Assembly (NCBI RefSeq): GCF_014055025.1
Contig: NZ_CP059571.1
Coordinates: forward strand, 1,798,001 to 1,862,000
Direction: 5' to 3'
DNA length: 64,000 bases
From: Neisseria bacilliformis
GTDB lineage: Bacteria > Pseudomonadota > Gammaproteobacteria > Burkholderiales > Neisseriaceae
Part shown: positions 36,449 through 45,583 of the stretch, in pieces
Numbering within the stretch: position 1 is the stretch's first letter
How the letters are laid out: every line of letters starts with the position of its first letter
Made by a program: the position numbers and the translations under genes
Notes under the pieces: generated by a model
Told to the model about the DNA's origin: nothing
Databases searched by the model: none
The model's input: only the letters and a program-made list of their open reading frames with translations

Positions 36449-38449
36449 TTAGAACTTGTAGTTCACAGCGAAGCGGACGTCGCGGCCGACTTCGGGCAGG
36501 GAGTTGCCGGAAGAGGAGGAGCTGCGCTGGCTGTGGGAGTAGTAGTACTTGTTGGCCACGTTGTTGATGGCGAAGTTGATTTTGAGGTTGTCTTTGCCGG
36601 TGGGTTTCCAGTTGGCGTAGATGTCGTTCACGCCGTAGCCTGCGCGGCGTTCGGTGGTGTTGGACGACGCGCCGCGGTCGGGGGTGCCGGTGCGGGCTTG
36701 GACGAAGCGGCCGCGCCAGCCGATTTCGAGGTTGGGTTTGTCGAAGCGGTAGGCGAGGCCGGCCGTCCAGGTGCGGCCGACGGCGTGGGCTTTGGTGTTG
36801 AGGTCGTAAGACTCTTTTTCGGCGTGGTGTTTGGGGTCGCTGTATGCGACGCCCATGCGGGCGGTGAGGCCGCGCCAGCGGTAGTTCGCGCCGAGTTCGT
36901 AGCCTTTGTTTTTGATGTAGCCGTTGTTGGTGGACTGGGTGATGCCGCTGCGGTAGGTGGCGCGGCCGCCGCCGCAGCTGCCGCTCAGGCAGACGAAGTC
37001 GTGCACGTTGCTGATGTGCTGCCAGAAGTAGCTGCCGGTGAGGGAAAGGTCACGGATGGGGCGGTAGTTGAAGCCGATTTCGGTGGTGCGCGAGCGTTCG
37101 GCTTTCAGGTCGGGATCGACGACGATGTTGCGGCTGCCGGCGAGCATGGCTTCGTACAGGCGCGGGCTGCGGGTGGCGTAGTTGAGGCTGGCGCGCAGGG
37201 AGAGGTTGTCCAGCGGGTCGTAGATGATGCCGAGGCTGGGGTTGACGTTGCCTTTGGAGGCGGAGGTGTGGCCGGTGGTGTTGACTTTGAAGTGGTCGTA
37301 GCGCAGGCCGGTGGTGAGGGTTACAGGGTGGAAGTCCCAGATGCCTTCGAGGTAGACGCCGTAGTCGGTTTTGTTTTCGTTGGCCGCCGCGCTGCCGGTG
37401 AGGTCGGGGTGGTTTTTCTCTTTGCGCCAGTTCACGCCGTATTTGAGGGTGTGTTTGTCGAAGATGCGGCTGTCGAGGTTGAGGTTCGCGCCGGTGGCTT
37501 TGCTTTTGACTGCGCCGTCATCGCCGTCTTCGCGCTTGGTCTGCATTTGGTAGACGTTGGTTTTGATTTTGCTGACGAAGCCCAAGTCCGCGCCCTGGTA
37601 TTCGAGGTTGGTGGTGTCTTGGGTGTAGCGGCGGTAGGAGGCGGGGTTGCGGCCGAAGTCGACGAATTCTTCGCGCATGGTGCGCTGGCCGTAGGTTCTT
37701 TCTTGGCGGCGGCTCAGTTCGACGCGGTTGTCGGGGTTGAAGCTGTAACCGATTTTCGCCAAGAGGCCGCGTTCGCCCAAGGCGGAGAAGGGGACGCGTT
37801 CGCCGCCGGTTACGCCGGGGTTGGTGTAGCCTTTGCCGGCTTTGTAGTCTTTTTCGGTGTTCCAGCTGCCGACGACAAGTCCGTCGAAGCCGCCGGCGCG
37901 GCCGTAGGCGGAGATGCCTCTGTTCCAGCCTTTGTTGCTGGATACGCCGGCGTTCACTTTGAAGCCGAAGTTTTGGTCGGGGCGCAAGAGGTCGGAAGGA
38001 TCGACGGTTTCGGCCACAATCGCGCCGGAGCTGGCGCCGATGCCGGCGGAGGCCGAGCCGGAGCCTTTTTGCACGGCGACGACTTTCACCAGCGAGGGGT
38101 CGAGCAGGAAGCGGCTTTGGTGGTGGAAGGTGGAGGTGTCCATGTAGGCGTCGTCCACTTTGAAGTCGATTTGGTCTTGGCCGAGGCCGCGGATGTTGAC
38201 CCATTGGGAGGTGCCGTTGCCGCCGCCGAAGCCGATGGAGGGCTCGCTGAACAGCAGTTCTTTGAGGTCGGTGTCGGTGGATTCGTCGATTTTCTGGGTG
38301 GTGATGCGGTGGGTGGAGAGGTTCGCGCCTTTGACGGTAACAGTTTCGAGGCTGCCTTCGGCGGCGGCGGGGTCTTCGGCATGGGCGAAGCCTGCGGCGA
38401 GGGCGAGGGTGAGCAGGCTGAGTCTGACAGGTAAGGACGATGCGGACAT
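36449..38449 (-). CDS. fetA: FetA/FrpB-like TonB-dependent iron-siderophore receptor
   Basis: 666 aa. It aligns by eye along its length with meningococcal FetA (FrpB): signal LSLLTLALAAGFAHA, TonB box LETVTVKG, plug motifs EPSIGFGGGNGTSQ and KVVAVQKGSGSASAGIGA, barrel pieces NYATRSPRLYEAML, TEIGFNYRPI, GYIKNKGYELGA and LEIGWRGRFVQA, and the C-terminal LPEVGRDVRFAVNYKF. FetA imports ferric enterobactin-type siderophores across the outer membrane. It is monocistronic here; no fetB periplasmic gene is adjacent. No poly-C phase-variation tract is visible in the promoter, unlike in meningococci. Confidence 0.93.
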   Translation of the reverse strand: MSASSLPVRLSLLTLALAAGFAHAEDPAAAEGSLETVTVKGANLSTHRITTQKIDESTDTDLKELLFSEPSIGFGGGNGTSQWVNIRGLGQDQIDFKVDDAYMDTSTFHHQSRFLLDPSLVKVVAVQKGSGSASAGIGASSGAIVAETVDPSDLLRPDQNFGFKVNAGVSSNKGWNRGISAYGRAGGFDGLVVGSWNTEKDYKAGKGYTNPGVTGGERVPFSALGERGLLAKIGYSFNPDNRVELSRRQERTYGQRTMREEFVDFGRNPASYRRYTQDTTNLEYQGADLGFVSKIKTNVYQMQTKREDGDDGAVKSKATGANLNLDSRIFDKHTLKYGVNWRKEKNHPDLTGSAAANENKTDYGVYLEGIWDFHPVTLTTGLRYDHFKVNTTGHTSASKGNVNPSLGIIYDPLDNLSLRASLNYATRSPRLYEAMLAGSRNIVVDPDLKAERSRTTEIGFNYRPIRDLSLTGSYFWQHISNVHDFVCLSGSCGGGRATYRSGITQSTNNGYIKNKGYELGANYRWRGLTARMGVAYSDPKHHAEKESYDLNTKAHAVGRTWTAGLAYRFDKPNLEIGWRGRFVQARTGTPDRGASSNTTERRAGYGVNDIYANWKPTGKDNLKINFAINNVANKYYYSHSQRSSSSSGNSLPEVGRDVRFAVNYKF

Positions 38450-39085
38450 AAAAATACCTTTTTTGTGGTTTTGCTTGAAAACGGTTAAACAAATCGGATG
38501 AAACGAAGCGTAGTGTAAACGAGTTTGATTGTTCCGTATAGCTGATTATGACTTGTTTACATTTGTATTTTATAACACCAGCACGAAAGAAGAGGCCGTC
38601 TGAAAACACATTTTCAGACGGCCTGTTGCCGTTCGGGTAGGGTGTGTGGCGCAGCTACGCACGCATTGGGGGAGGCGAACATAGTTAAAAGAGGCCGTCT
38701 GAAAAACATTATTCAGACGGCCTGCCGTTAAGCGGCAGAAAACGCGTGCGTCGCCTCGGGGCGACACACCCTACGGCAGGTTCGGTATTGGTTGAGATGT
38801 AGGGTGGGTCTTGACCCACCGCAATCACCGCAACCGTGCCGCTTCCTGCGAATGGCGGGTCGAGACCCACCCTGCCGAATCGCGCAAAACGCAGAGGCCG
38901 TCTGAAAAAACGTTGTTCAGACGGCCTGACGCGAAAGCGGCATAAACCGCGTGCGCCGCCTTGGGCGACACACTCTGCAACGGGTTCGGCATGGGCAAAC
39001 AAAGCAGAGGCCGTCTGAAAACCTTGAAAACAGGTTTTTCAGACGGCCTCTTGTTTCAGACTTACGGCGCACGACAGTGTTTGTT
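38450..39085. repeat. gene-free stretch rich in DUS hairpins and palindromes
   Basis: After the AT-rich fetA promoter region come DUS hairpins at 38593-38624, 38692-38723, 38893-38928 and 39008-39049, TAGGGTGTGTGGCGC-type palindromes at about 38637-38667, 38739-38774 and 38947-38980, and two GTGGGTC-type palindromes at about 38801-38818 and 38857-38874. Only shadow frames are open. Confidence 0.7.
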
Positions 39086-40384
39086 TCAAACGATGGGCGC
39101 GGGGTAGCCGTTGAGGGAGACGCCGCTGCCGGCGCGGTGGGGGGCGTGGATGATGTTGTCGGGCAGGTGGGCGATTTCGGGCAGGTGGCTGCGGATGAAG
39201 CGGCCACCGGGGTCGAGGTTTTGCGATTCGGCGAACGGGTTTTTCATGCGGGCGGCGGCGGCAGTCTGCCAGCCGACGCGGTTGGCGGAATAGTCGTAGT
39301 CGGTGAGCGCGGCGGCGAAACAGGCTTCGCCGGCGGCCTGGGGGATGCCGAGGGCGGAGACGGCGAAGGCGGCGCACAGGGAGCGCAGGCGGGGGTGCAT
39401 CCAGCCGCCGCCGTCGAGCAGGCGCATGGCCGCGTCGATGAGGGGCACGCCGGTTCGGCCGCGCCGCCACAGGTCGAAGGCGGCGGCCTGTTCTTCGCTC
39501 AAAGCGGGCATGGCGGGCGCGGCGGCGGGCGGGCGGATTTCGACCAGTGCGCCGTCTTCCCATGCCCACAGGCCGGCGGCAAACGGCATGCGGCGGCGGC
39601 AGTAGTCGCCGTAGAACACGCTGTGCAGCCATTTTTCGGCCGATTCGCCGCCCATCACCTGCACCGTGCGCGCCAGCCGCCGCACGGGCAGCAGGCCGAA
39701 GCGCAGGGCGGCGGAGAGCTGGGAGGTGCCTTTTTGCGCGGGGAAGTCGCGCATCAGGCCGTAATACGGCAGCTTGGGGGTGAAGGCGCGCCACGCCGTC
39801 CAGGCCGCCGTTTCGCCGCCGGTTTGCGGCAGGGTTTGCGCGGACACGGAGGGCGGCGGCGGGGCGTCGCGCAACTCGGGCGGCAGGTGCTGCTGCACGC
39901 GGCGCACCGCCGCTTTGTCGGGCGTGCTGTCGGTTTCCTCCGCGCTTTTGGCCGCTTTGCGCAGCCATGCGTCGCGGTAGACGACAAGGTCGGGCGGCAG
40001 GGAGGTGTCGAGGGTGGTGCGCCGCACGGGCAGGGGGAGGATTTCTTCCTGCACATACTGCACGCGGCAGGACGGGTCGTCGGGCAGGCGGATGTGTTGC
40101 GCGGTAATCAGGCGGGCGGTGGGGTAACGCGCCATCAGGGCGTTGAGGTGTTCGGTCGGGCTGCCCTCGAAAACGTGCAGGGGGATGCCGTATTCGGCGA
40201 GGCCGTCTGAAAGCTCGGCGAGCGTCTGGCTCAGGAAATACATTTGGCGGGGGTTGCTGTGGGCGGGCAGGAAGTAGACGGCGGCGGCGGGGATGCCGTA
40301 TTGCACGGCGTGCAGCAGCGGGTTGGCGGCCAGGCGCAGGTTGCGGGTGAAGTGGAGCAGGAGCAGTTTCGGTTGTTCGGGCAT
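39086..40384 (-). CDS. phrB: deoxyribodipyrimidine photolyase-like protein, divergent
   Basis: 432 aa from the ATG at 40384 (MPEQPKLLLLHFTRNLRL); an upstream in-frame ATG only adds low-complexity sequence. The N-terminal alpha/beta photolyase domain begins with FTRNLRLAANP. The FAD-binding domain has WRRGRTGVPLIDAAMRLLDG and GWMHPRLRSLCAAF, both well conserved. The normally strong DxDxAxNxGGWQW motif is replaced by DYDYSANRVGWQ, and the usual aromatic-rich WRE segment reads WLHSVFYGDYCRR. It likely binds FAD and may repair pyrimidine dimers using light, but the divergence leaves the activity uncertain. It ends at a DUS hairpin. Confidence 0.8.
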   Translation of the reverse strand: MPEQPKLLLLHFTRNLRLAANPLLHAVQYGIPAAAVYFLPAHSNPRQMYFLSQTLAELSDGLAEYGIPLHVFEGSPTEHLNALMARYPTARLITAQHIRLPDDPSCRVQYVQEEILPLPVRRTTLDTSLPPDLVVYRDAWLRKAAKSAEETDSTPDKAAVRRVQQHLPPELRDAPPPPSVSAQTLPQTGGETAAWTAWRAFTPKLPYYGLMRDFPAQKGTSQLSAALRFGLLPVRRLARTVQVMGGESAEKWLHSVFYGDYCRRRMPFAAGLWAWEDGALVEIRPPAAAPAMPALSEEQAAAFDLWRRGRTGVPLIDAAMRLLDGGGWMHPRLRSLCAAFAVSALGIPQAAGEACFAAALTDYDYSANRVGWQTAAAARMKNPFAESQNLDPGGRFIRSHLPEIAHLPDNIIHAPHRAGSGVSLNGYPAPIV

Positions 40385-40440
40385 ATCGGCGGACGGGTTG
40401 GGGGCGGGGTTGGCTTTTCCGGCTTTTTCAGACGGCCTCT

Positions 40441-40480
40441 CAGGGCCTGTTGACAATCAACGGTTGCGGCGGATTATACG
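40441..40480. mobile_element. one-ended remnant of the MITE-like family
   Basis: CAGGGCCTGTTGACAATCAA followed by CGGTTGCGGCGGATT matches the terminal 35-40 bp of copies A and B. The other end is absent. It overlaps the upstream region of phrB. Confidence 0.65.
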
Positions 40481-40547
40481 TTATCGCGCGGCGGGTTGGC
40501 GGGCGGGAAGGCTGAGGCCGTCTGAAAACATGTGTTCCGCCTTTTTC

Positions 40548-40582
40548 AGAAACGTCATCCCCGTGCAGGCGGGGACGGCCTT
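40548..40582. repeat. dRS3-like repeat, GTCATCCCCGTGCAGGCGGG type
   Basis: TTCAGAAACGTCATCCCCGT is followed by GCAGGCGGGGACGGCC. The same unit recurs at about 60497-60530 and, less exactly, at about 45773-45806. Confidence 0.6.
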
Positions 40583-40589
40583 TACAGCC

Positions 40590-41108
40590 TCAGGCCGTCT
40601 GAAAAACGGGCGGGCGCGGCGGTTTGCCGTCGTCGCGTGCCAGCAGGATGACGGCTTGGGCTTCGATGGCTTCGCAGCGGCCGAGGTAGCCGAGTTTTTC
40701 GTTGGTTTTGCCTTTGATGCTGACGCAGCTTTCGGCAAGGCCGAGGTCGGCGGCGATGTTGGCGCGCATGGCGGGTATGTGGGGGGCGAGTTTGGGCTGT
40801 TGGGCGATGAGGGTGGTGTCGGCGTTGACGACGCGCCAGCCCGCATCGCGCACGCTTTGGCAGGCGGCGCGCAGGAGGGCGCGGCTGTCGGCGTCTTTGA
40901 ATTCGGCGGCGGTGTCGGGGAAGTGGCTGCCGATGTCGCCGAGGCCGGCCGCGCCCAAGAGGGCGTCGGTGAGGGCGTGCAGCAGCGCGTCGGCGTCGGA
41001 GTGGCCGAGCAGCCCTTTTTCGTGCGGGATGTGCACGCCGCCGAGGATGAGGGGGCGGCCGGCGGTGAGTTGGTGTACGTCGTAGCCTTGGCCGATGCGC
41101 AGGGTCAT
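40590..41108 (-). CDS. ispF: 2-C-methyl-D-erythritol 2,4-cyclodiphosphate synthase
   Basis: 172 aa. It cyclises the diphosphate intermediate of the MEP isoprenoid pathway with release of CMP. Zinc ligands D10 and H12 (GYDVHQL) and H44 region ([13 protein letters not shown]) are present, with DIGSHFPDT and the [13 protein letters not shown] motif. The last residues (PPVFQTA) are encoded by a DUS at the stop codon, so the gene ends in an uptake sequence. ispD, its usual neighbour, is not present here. Confidence 0.95.
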   Translation of the reverse strand: MTLRIGQGYDVHQLTAGRPLILGGVHIPHEKGLLGHSDADALLHALTDALLGAAGLGDIGSHFPDTAAEFKDADSRALLRAACQSVRDAGWRVVNADTTLIAQQPKLAPHIPAMRANIAADLGLAESCVSIKGKTNEKLGYLGRCEAIEAQAVILLARDDGKPPRPPVFQTA

Positions 41109-41233
41109 GGGGTTTCCTTTTGTGGTTTGGCTTGGGATTGGAGGCCGTCTGAAAATCTGTTTTTTAAAAACTTCAAACGGTTTTTTTATGGTAGAGCCGC
41201 GCTCTCAGACGGCCTATTTGCTTGGCGGATATA

Positions 41234-41266
41234 AGGCCGTCTGAAAATCCGTTTTTCAGACGGCCT
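41234..41266. terminator. DUS hairpin, tenA terminator
   Basis: AGGCCGTCTGAAAA and its complement 11 bp past the tenA stop on the minus strand. Confidence 0.7.
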
Positions 41267-41276
41267 CAAATGCCGT

Positions 41277-41930
41277 TCACAGGCTGCAATCGAGCCCCAT
41301 CTGCCAGAAGGCGGCTTCCATGCGGGTGGCGGTGCGGAACTCGGCGGACAGCTCGGCGAGGCGGTTTGCGCTTTGGTCTGCACACAGCGCGTCGAGGGCG
41401 GCGGCAAAGTCTTGCGCGGCGGACTGGAAGGCGGGGTCGGCGTAGGTGTCGATCCACGCCTGATAGGGGTTGTCGGCCACGGGGCCGCGCGCGGCGAGGT
41501 TGCGGCCGATTTCGGCATAGCCGATGACGCAGGGGGCGAGTGCGGCGTAGAGGTCGGCCAGCGTGCCCTGCATGCCGCAGTCGAGCACGTAGCGGGTGTA
41601 GGCGACGCAGGCGGCGGATTCGGGTTCGCGCAGCAGGTCGGCCTCGGCCAGACCCCATTGGGCGCAGAAGCCGACGTGCAGCAGGGTTTCGTCAAGAATG
41701 GCGTTCAGGCTCTGCTGCAAGGCGCGGATTTCGTTGAAGCTGCCGCTTTTGTACATGCCCAGCGCGAGGGCGCGGGCGTAGTGGTGCAAAAAGAGGTAGT
41801 CCTGTTTCAGATAGTGGCGGAAGCACTCGGGCGGCAGGCTGCCGTCGGCGAGGCGGCAGACGAATTCGTGTTCGGTATAGGCCTGCCATTGGGCGGCGGA
41901 TTCTTCGATAAAGCGTCGGGTGGCGGACAT
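41277..41930 (-). CDS. tenA: TenA family thiaminase II / aminopyrimidine aminohydrolase
   Basis: 217 aa from the ATG at 41930 (MSATRRFIEES). TenA hydrolyses aminopyrimidines in thiamine salvage in the cytoplasm. The fold markers are LPPECFRHYLKQDYLFLHHYARALALG and the catalytic cysteine in LAPCVIGYAEIG. C-terminal FWQMGL matches the conserved end. There is no thi gene beside it and no TPP riboswitch is visible upstream. A TATAAT -10 (41980-41985, reverse) precedes it. Confidence 0.9.
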   Translation of the reverse strand: MSATRRFIEESAAQWQAYTEHEFVCRLADGSLPPECFRHYLKQDYLFLHHYARALALGMYKSGSFNEIRALQQSLNAILDETLLHVGFCAQWGLAEADLLREPESAACVAYTRYVLDCGMQGTLADLYAALAPCVIGYAEIGRNLAARGPVADNPYQAWIDTYADPAFQSAAQDFAAALDALCADQSANRLAELSAEFRTATRMEAAFWQMGLDCSL

Positions 41931-41979
41931 CGTTTGCTCCTGTTTGCATGACATAAGGCCGTCTGAAAACGGCGCGGCG

Positions 41980-41985
41980 ATTATA
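41980..41985 (-). promoter_or_regulatory. -10 element of tenA
   Basis: Reverse-strand TATAAT in the context GCCGCTATAATCGCCGCGCC, about 50 bp before the tenA start. Confidence 0.45.
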
Positions 41986-42159
41986 GCGGCGGCGGCATCG
42001 GGCGGGCAAACGGGTGAGTGTTGCGGCCAAACGTCCGCAAAGGCAAACATATCTTGCCGTTTGGCAACGTTTTCCCGACATAACACGTGATTCTGTAATA
42101 AAATCCCGACACATTGATTTTCTGTTATCTGTTAACCGCCAATTTTCAAAGGACAAACC

Positions 42160-44319
42160 GTGCAAACTCCCTTCCGCCTCTCCCTGCTCGCCCTCGCCCT
42201 GCTGCCGCTCTGCGCCCAAGCCGACGGCGACGCGCAAACTTCCGCCGGCCTCGACACCGTAACCGTAACCGGCAGCAAACCCGCCAGCCTCAACCAAGGC
42301 TACTCCACCGACGGCACCTACGCCCCGCTGGGCATCGCCATGACCCTGCGCGAAACGCCGCAGAGCGTGAGCGTAACCACCTCCAAACAGATGGAAGACT
42401 GGAAGCTCGACAGCCTGCGCAAAGTGATGGAGCAGACCAACGGCGTAACCGTCAAAAGCGGCAGCGGCGGCAGCGACCGCTATGTCGGGCTGCACTCGCG
42501 CGGCATGGAAGTGAAAAACTTCCAGATGGACGGCGTACCCTACCGCAGCTCCGGTTTCAGCAAAGACTCGTGGACAGGCTGGGGCGGCGTGGATACCCGC
42601 GCGCTCGACCGCGTGGAAGTGCTGCGCGGCGCGTCCGCCCTCTTGGGCGGCACGGGCGATCCCTCCGCACAAGTGAGCCTCGTGCGCAAACGTCCCACCA
42701 AAGACTTCAAAGCCGAAATCGGCACCGAAATCGGCAACCACAGCCGTTGGGGCGTAAACGGCGACGTTTCAGGCAGCCTGAACGCCGAGGGCAGCCTGCG
42801 CGCTCGCATCGTGGCGGGGCATGACCGCAGCGGCTACCAAACCGAAGACGCGAAAATGCGCAACAGCAGCCTCTATGCCGTGGCCGAATGGGATGCCGCC
42901 CCCGCCACCACCCTCTCCGTCGGCACCCAGCTGCAAAACCGCCGCGAAACCGACACCCCCATCTTCCTGCCCACCGCCTACGACAGCGAAGGCTACCCGC
43001 TGAAAAACGAAATCAGCCGCCACGCCAACAATTCGCCCAAAGGCACATCCTACAAATACAGCAGCCGCAACGTGTTCGCCGAAGTACGCCACCGCTTTTC
43101 GCCCGACTGGAAAACCAAGCTCGAATACAACTGGACGCGCAACACCATACACGACCGCCAAGGCTACGCGGCGATGAAAACCGACCACGACACCCGCCAA
43201 ATCGACCTGCTCGAAACCGATTCGAGCGAAAAAAGCACCACCCACAGCTTCGCCGCCTCGGTGGACGGCAAATACAACCTTCTCGGCCGCAAACACGACA
43301 TCCTGTTCGGCATCAGCGGCTTCAACACCAAAAACCGCGCCCCCAGCCGCTTTGCCCGTTACGACAACGCCTTCGGCCTGCATGACTTCCTGAACGACCG
43401 CAGCCTGCGCCCCGCCAACCCCGCCGACTACGAATACACCGCCGACGACGACATCCGCGCCCGCCAGTTCGGCGGCTACTTCGCCACCCGCTTCCGCCCC
43501 ACCGAGCGCCTCGCCCTGATCGGCGGCGCACGGTACAGCCGCATCACCATGCAGAAAGCCGAACACGTTGAAGGCACAAACGAAAAAGTAAGCCGCAGCA
43601 AAGCCACCCCCTACATCGGCGCCGTGTACGACCTCACCGACCAACTCTCCGCCTACACCAGCTACGGCACCTCCTTCGAGCCCGTGTTCGACAAAGGCCA
43701 AGACGGACGATTCCTCAAGCCCACCACCGGCCGCAACATCGAAGTCGGCCTCAAAGGCGAATTTTTCGACCAACGCCTCAACGTCTCCGCCGCCCTCTTT
43801 GACACCCGTAAAAACGGCATGCCCAAATACGTGGAAAGCGGCGACTACTACGTCTCCGAAGACAACATCCGCACACGCGGCTTTGAAACCGAAGCCGCCG
43901 GCCGCATTAACGACAACTGGTTCGTCAGCGCAGGCTACACCGTGCAAAACCGCAGAGGCGGCGAAGACTCCTACGAAGCCGATTTGCCCAAACACCAAAT
44001 CAAACTCGCCACCACCTACGACTTGAACGAGAAATTCACCCTCGGCGGCAGCCTGCGCTGGCAGAGCAAAACGTCCAACATCAACAAAAGCGCGCTCACC
44101 GACGAAACCGACTCCGCCGCCCTCGCGCGCGCCAGAGCATCGGCCACGCAGAAATCCTACGCCCTGCTCGACGTGATGGCCGCATGGCGCATCAGCAAAA
44201 ACGCCGAAGCCACGCTGAACGTGAACAACGTGTTCAACACCCGCTACCGCACCCTCTCCACCTTCCTCGCCTACGGCGAAGGGCGCAACGCGGTGCTGGG
44301 GTTCAAATACCGGTTCTAA
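42160..44319 (+). CDS. TonB-dependent siderophore receptor
   Basis: 719 aa with a GTG start at 42160 after an AAAGGACAAACC ribosome site. Signal peptide MQTPFRLSLLALALLPLCAQA, TonB-box-like LDTVTVTGSK, plug domain with IAMTLRETPQSVSVTT, RGMEVKNFQMDGVPY and VEVLRGASALLGGTGDPSA, which is the TonB-siderophore subgroup (FpvA, FhuE, FoxA-like). The barrel ends VLGFKYRF. It probably imports a hydroxamate or mixed ferric siderophore made by other microbes; there are no siderophore synthesis genes here. A Kingella-type DUS is encoded in frame at 42771-42782 (SGSLNA). Confidence 0.92.
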   Translation: MQTPFRLSLLALALLPLCAQADGDAQTSAGLDTVTVTGSKPASLNQGYSTDGTYAPLGIAMTLRETPQSVSVTTSKQMEDWKLDSLRKVMEQTNGVTVKSGSGGSDRYVGLHSRGMEVKNFQMDGVPYRSSGFSKDSWTGWGGVDTRALDRVEVLRGASALLGGTGDPSAQVSLVRKRPTKDFKAEIGTEIGNHSRWGVNGDVSGSLNAEGSLRARIVAGHDRSGYQTEDAKMRNSSLYAVAEWDAAPATTLSVGTQLQNRRETDTPIFLPTAYDSEGYPLKNEISRHANNSPKGTSYKYSSRNVFAEVRHRFSPDWKTKLEYNWTRNTIHDRQGYAAMKTDHDTRQIDLLETDSSEKSTTHSFAASVDGKYNLLGRKHDILFGISGFNTKNRAPSRFARYDNAFGLHDFLNDRSLRPANPADYEYTADDDIRARQFGGYFATRFRPTERLALIGGARYSRITMQKAEHVEGTNEKVSRSKATPYIGAVYDLTDQLSAYTSYGTSFEPVFDKGQDGRFLKPTTGRNIEVGLKGEFFDQRLNVSAALFDTRKNGMPKYVESGDYYVSEDNIRTRGFETEAAGRINDNWFVSAGYTVQNRRGGEDSYEADLPKHQIKLATTYDLNEKFTLGGSLRWQSKTSNINKSALTDETDSAALARARASATQKSYALLDVMAAWRISKNAEATLNVNNVFNTRYRTLSTFLAYGEGRNAVLGFKYRF

Positions 44320-44364
44320 AACAACGCCGCACCTGCAAAAAGGCCGTCTGAAAACCGTTTTACC

Positions 44365-45583
44365 GAGACCTTTGCAAAATTCCTTTTTCCCCGACAGCCG
44401 AAACCTAAATAAAGATTTTTGGCTGTTTTTGTTTCAAATATCCACTGATTCTACCCCAATACCCCCTTAATCCTCCCCGGATACCTGATAATCAGGCATC
44501 CGAGCCGCCTTTTAGGCAGCAACAGGCACACTTAGCCTATTAGCCGCTTTCAACAGGTTTAAACACATCGCCTTCAGATGGCTTTGCGCACTCACTTTAA
44601 TCAGCCCAAAATAGGCTGCCCGGGCGTAGCGGAATTTACGGTGCAGCGTACCAAAGCTTTGTTCGACCACATAACGGGTCTTCGACAAATATCGGTTACG
44701 TTTGGTTTGCGCTTCCGTCAGCGGACGGTTGCGGTGGGCTTTGCGCATAATGCCGTCCAGCAACCGATGCTCTTCCAGATGTTGCCGGTTTTCCGCACTG
44801 TCGTAGCCTTTATCGGCATAGACGGTCGTGCCTTCGGCTATCCCTTCCAGCAAAGGCGACAGATGGTTGCACTCATGGGTATTGGCGGGGGTAATGTGCA
44901 GTTTCTCGATATAGCCTTCCTCATCGGTGCGGGTATGTTGTTTGTAACCGAGTTTGTAGAGGCCGTTTTTCTTTGTCCAACGGGCATCTTTATCTTTACT
45001 CGGTGTGGTTTGGCCGCTGACTTGTCCTTCTTCATCGACTTCTATGGCCTGACGCTGTTTGCTGCCGGCGGTCTGAATAATGGTGGCGTCAATGACGGCG
45101 GCGGATGCCTTCTCTACTTTTAGGTTTTTCTCGGCCAGTTGGCGGTTGATCAGTTCCAGCAGTTCGGACAGGGTGTCGTCTTGCGCCAGCCAGTTGCGGT
45201 AGCGGCATAAGGTGCTGTAATCGGGGATGCTCAGTTCGTCAAAACGGCAAAACAGGTTGAAGTCGATGCGGGTGATGAGGCTGTGTTCGAGTTCGGGATC
45301 GGAGAGGCTGTGCCATTGTCCGAGCAGGACGGCTTTGAACATGGACAGCAGGGGATAGGCGGGACGGCCGCGGTGGTCTCGGAGGTAACGGGTTCTTTGA
45401 CGATTCAGGTACTGTTCGATCGGTTGCCAATCAATCACTTGATCCAGCTTTAATAGTGGGAAGCGATCGATGTGTTTGGCAATCATGGCTTGTGCGGTTT
45501 GCTGAAAGAAGGTGCCCATGAGAAATCCCCTAAATGTCTTGGTGGGAATTTAGGGGATTTGGGGGGGATTTTGCAAAGGTCTC
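44365..45583 (-). mobile_element. insertion sequence of the IS5 family (IS1106-like)
   Basis: 1219 bp with terminal inverted repeats starting GAGACCTTTGCAAAAT. A 5-bp direct repeat TTACC flanks it (44360-44364, 45584-45588). It splits a DUS hairpin: AGGCCGTCTGAAAACCGTTT lies at the left (44341) and GTTTTTCAGACGGCCTTT at the right (45589). Confidence 0.9.
44512..45519 (-). CDS. IS5 family transposase
   Basis: 335 aa, full length for the IS5 group. It has the N-terminal DUF772 segment (FKAVLLGQWHSLSDPELEHS), the DDE catalytic parts AVIDATIIQT (first Asp), YADKGYDSAENR (second Asp) and the YVVEQSFGTLHRKFRYAR block with the Glu. Intact frame and complete ends suggest a functional or recently active copy. 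Confidence 0.93.
   Translation of the reverse strand: MGTFFQQTAQAMIAKHIDRFPLLKLDQVIDWQPIEQYLNRQRTRYLRDHRGRPAYPLLSMFKAVLLGQWHSLSDPELEHSLITRIDFNLFCRFDELSIPDYSTLCRYRNWLAQDDTLSELLELINRQLAEKNLKVEKASAAVIDATIIQTAGSKQRQAIEVDEEGQVSGQTTPSKDKDARWTKKNGLYKLGYKQHTRTDEEGYIEKLHITPANTHECNHLSPLLEGIAEGTTVYADKGYDSAENRQHLEEHRLLDGIMRKAHRNRPLTEAQTKRNRYLSKTRYVVEQSFGTLHRKFRYARAAYFGLIKVSAQSHLKAMCLNLLKAANRLSVPVAA

Noticed and set aside
36137-38434. A plus-strand open frame of 765 codons opposite fetA
   Set aside because: It is a Val/Gly/Ala-rich shadow. The minus strand encodes FetA along its whole length.
38450-38600. A poly-C phase-variation tract in the fetA promoter
   Set aside because: Meningococcal fetA has one, but no homopolymer run of useful length is present here.
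41931-42159. A TPP riboswitch upstream of tenA
   Set aside because: No CTGAGA and ACCTGA core pair was found on the minus strand.
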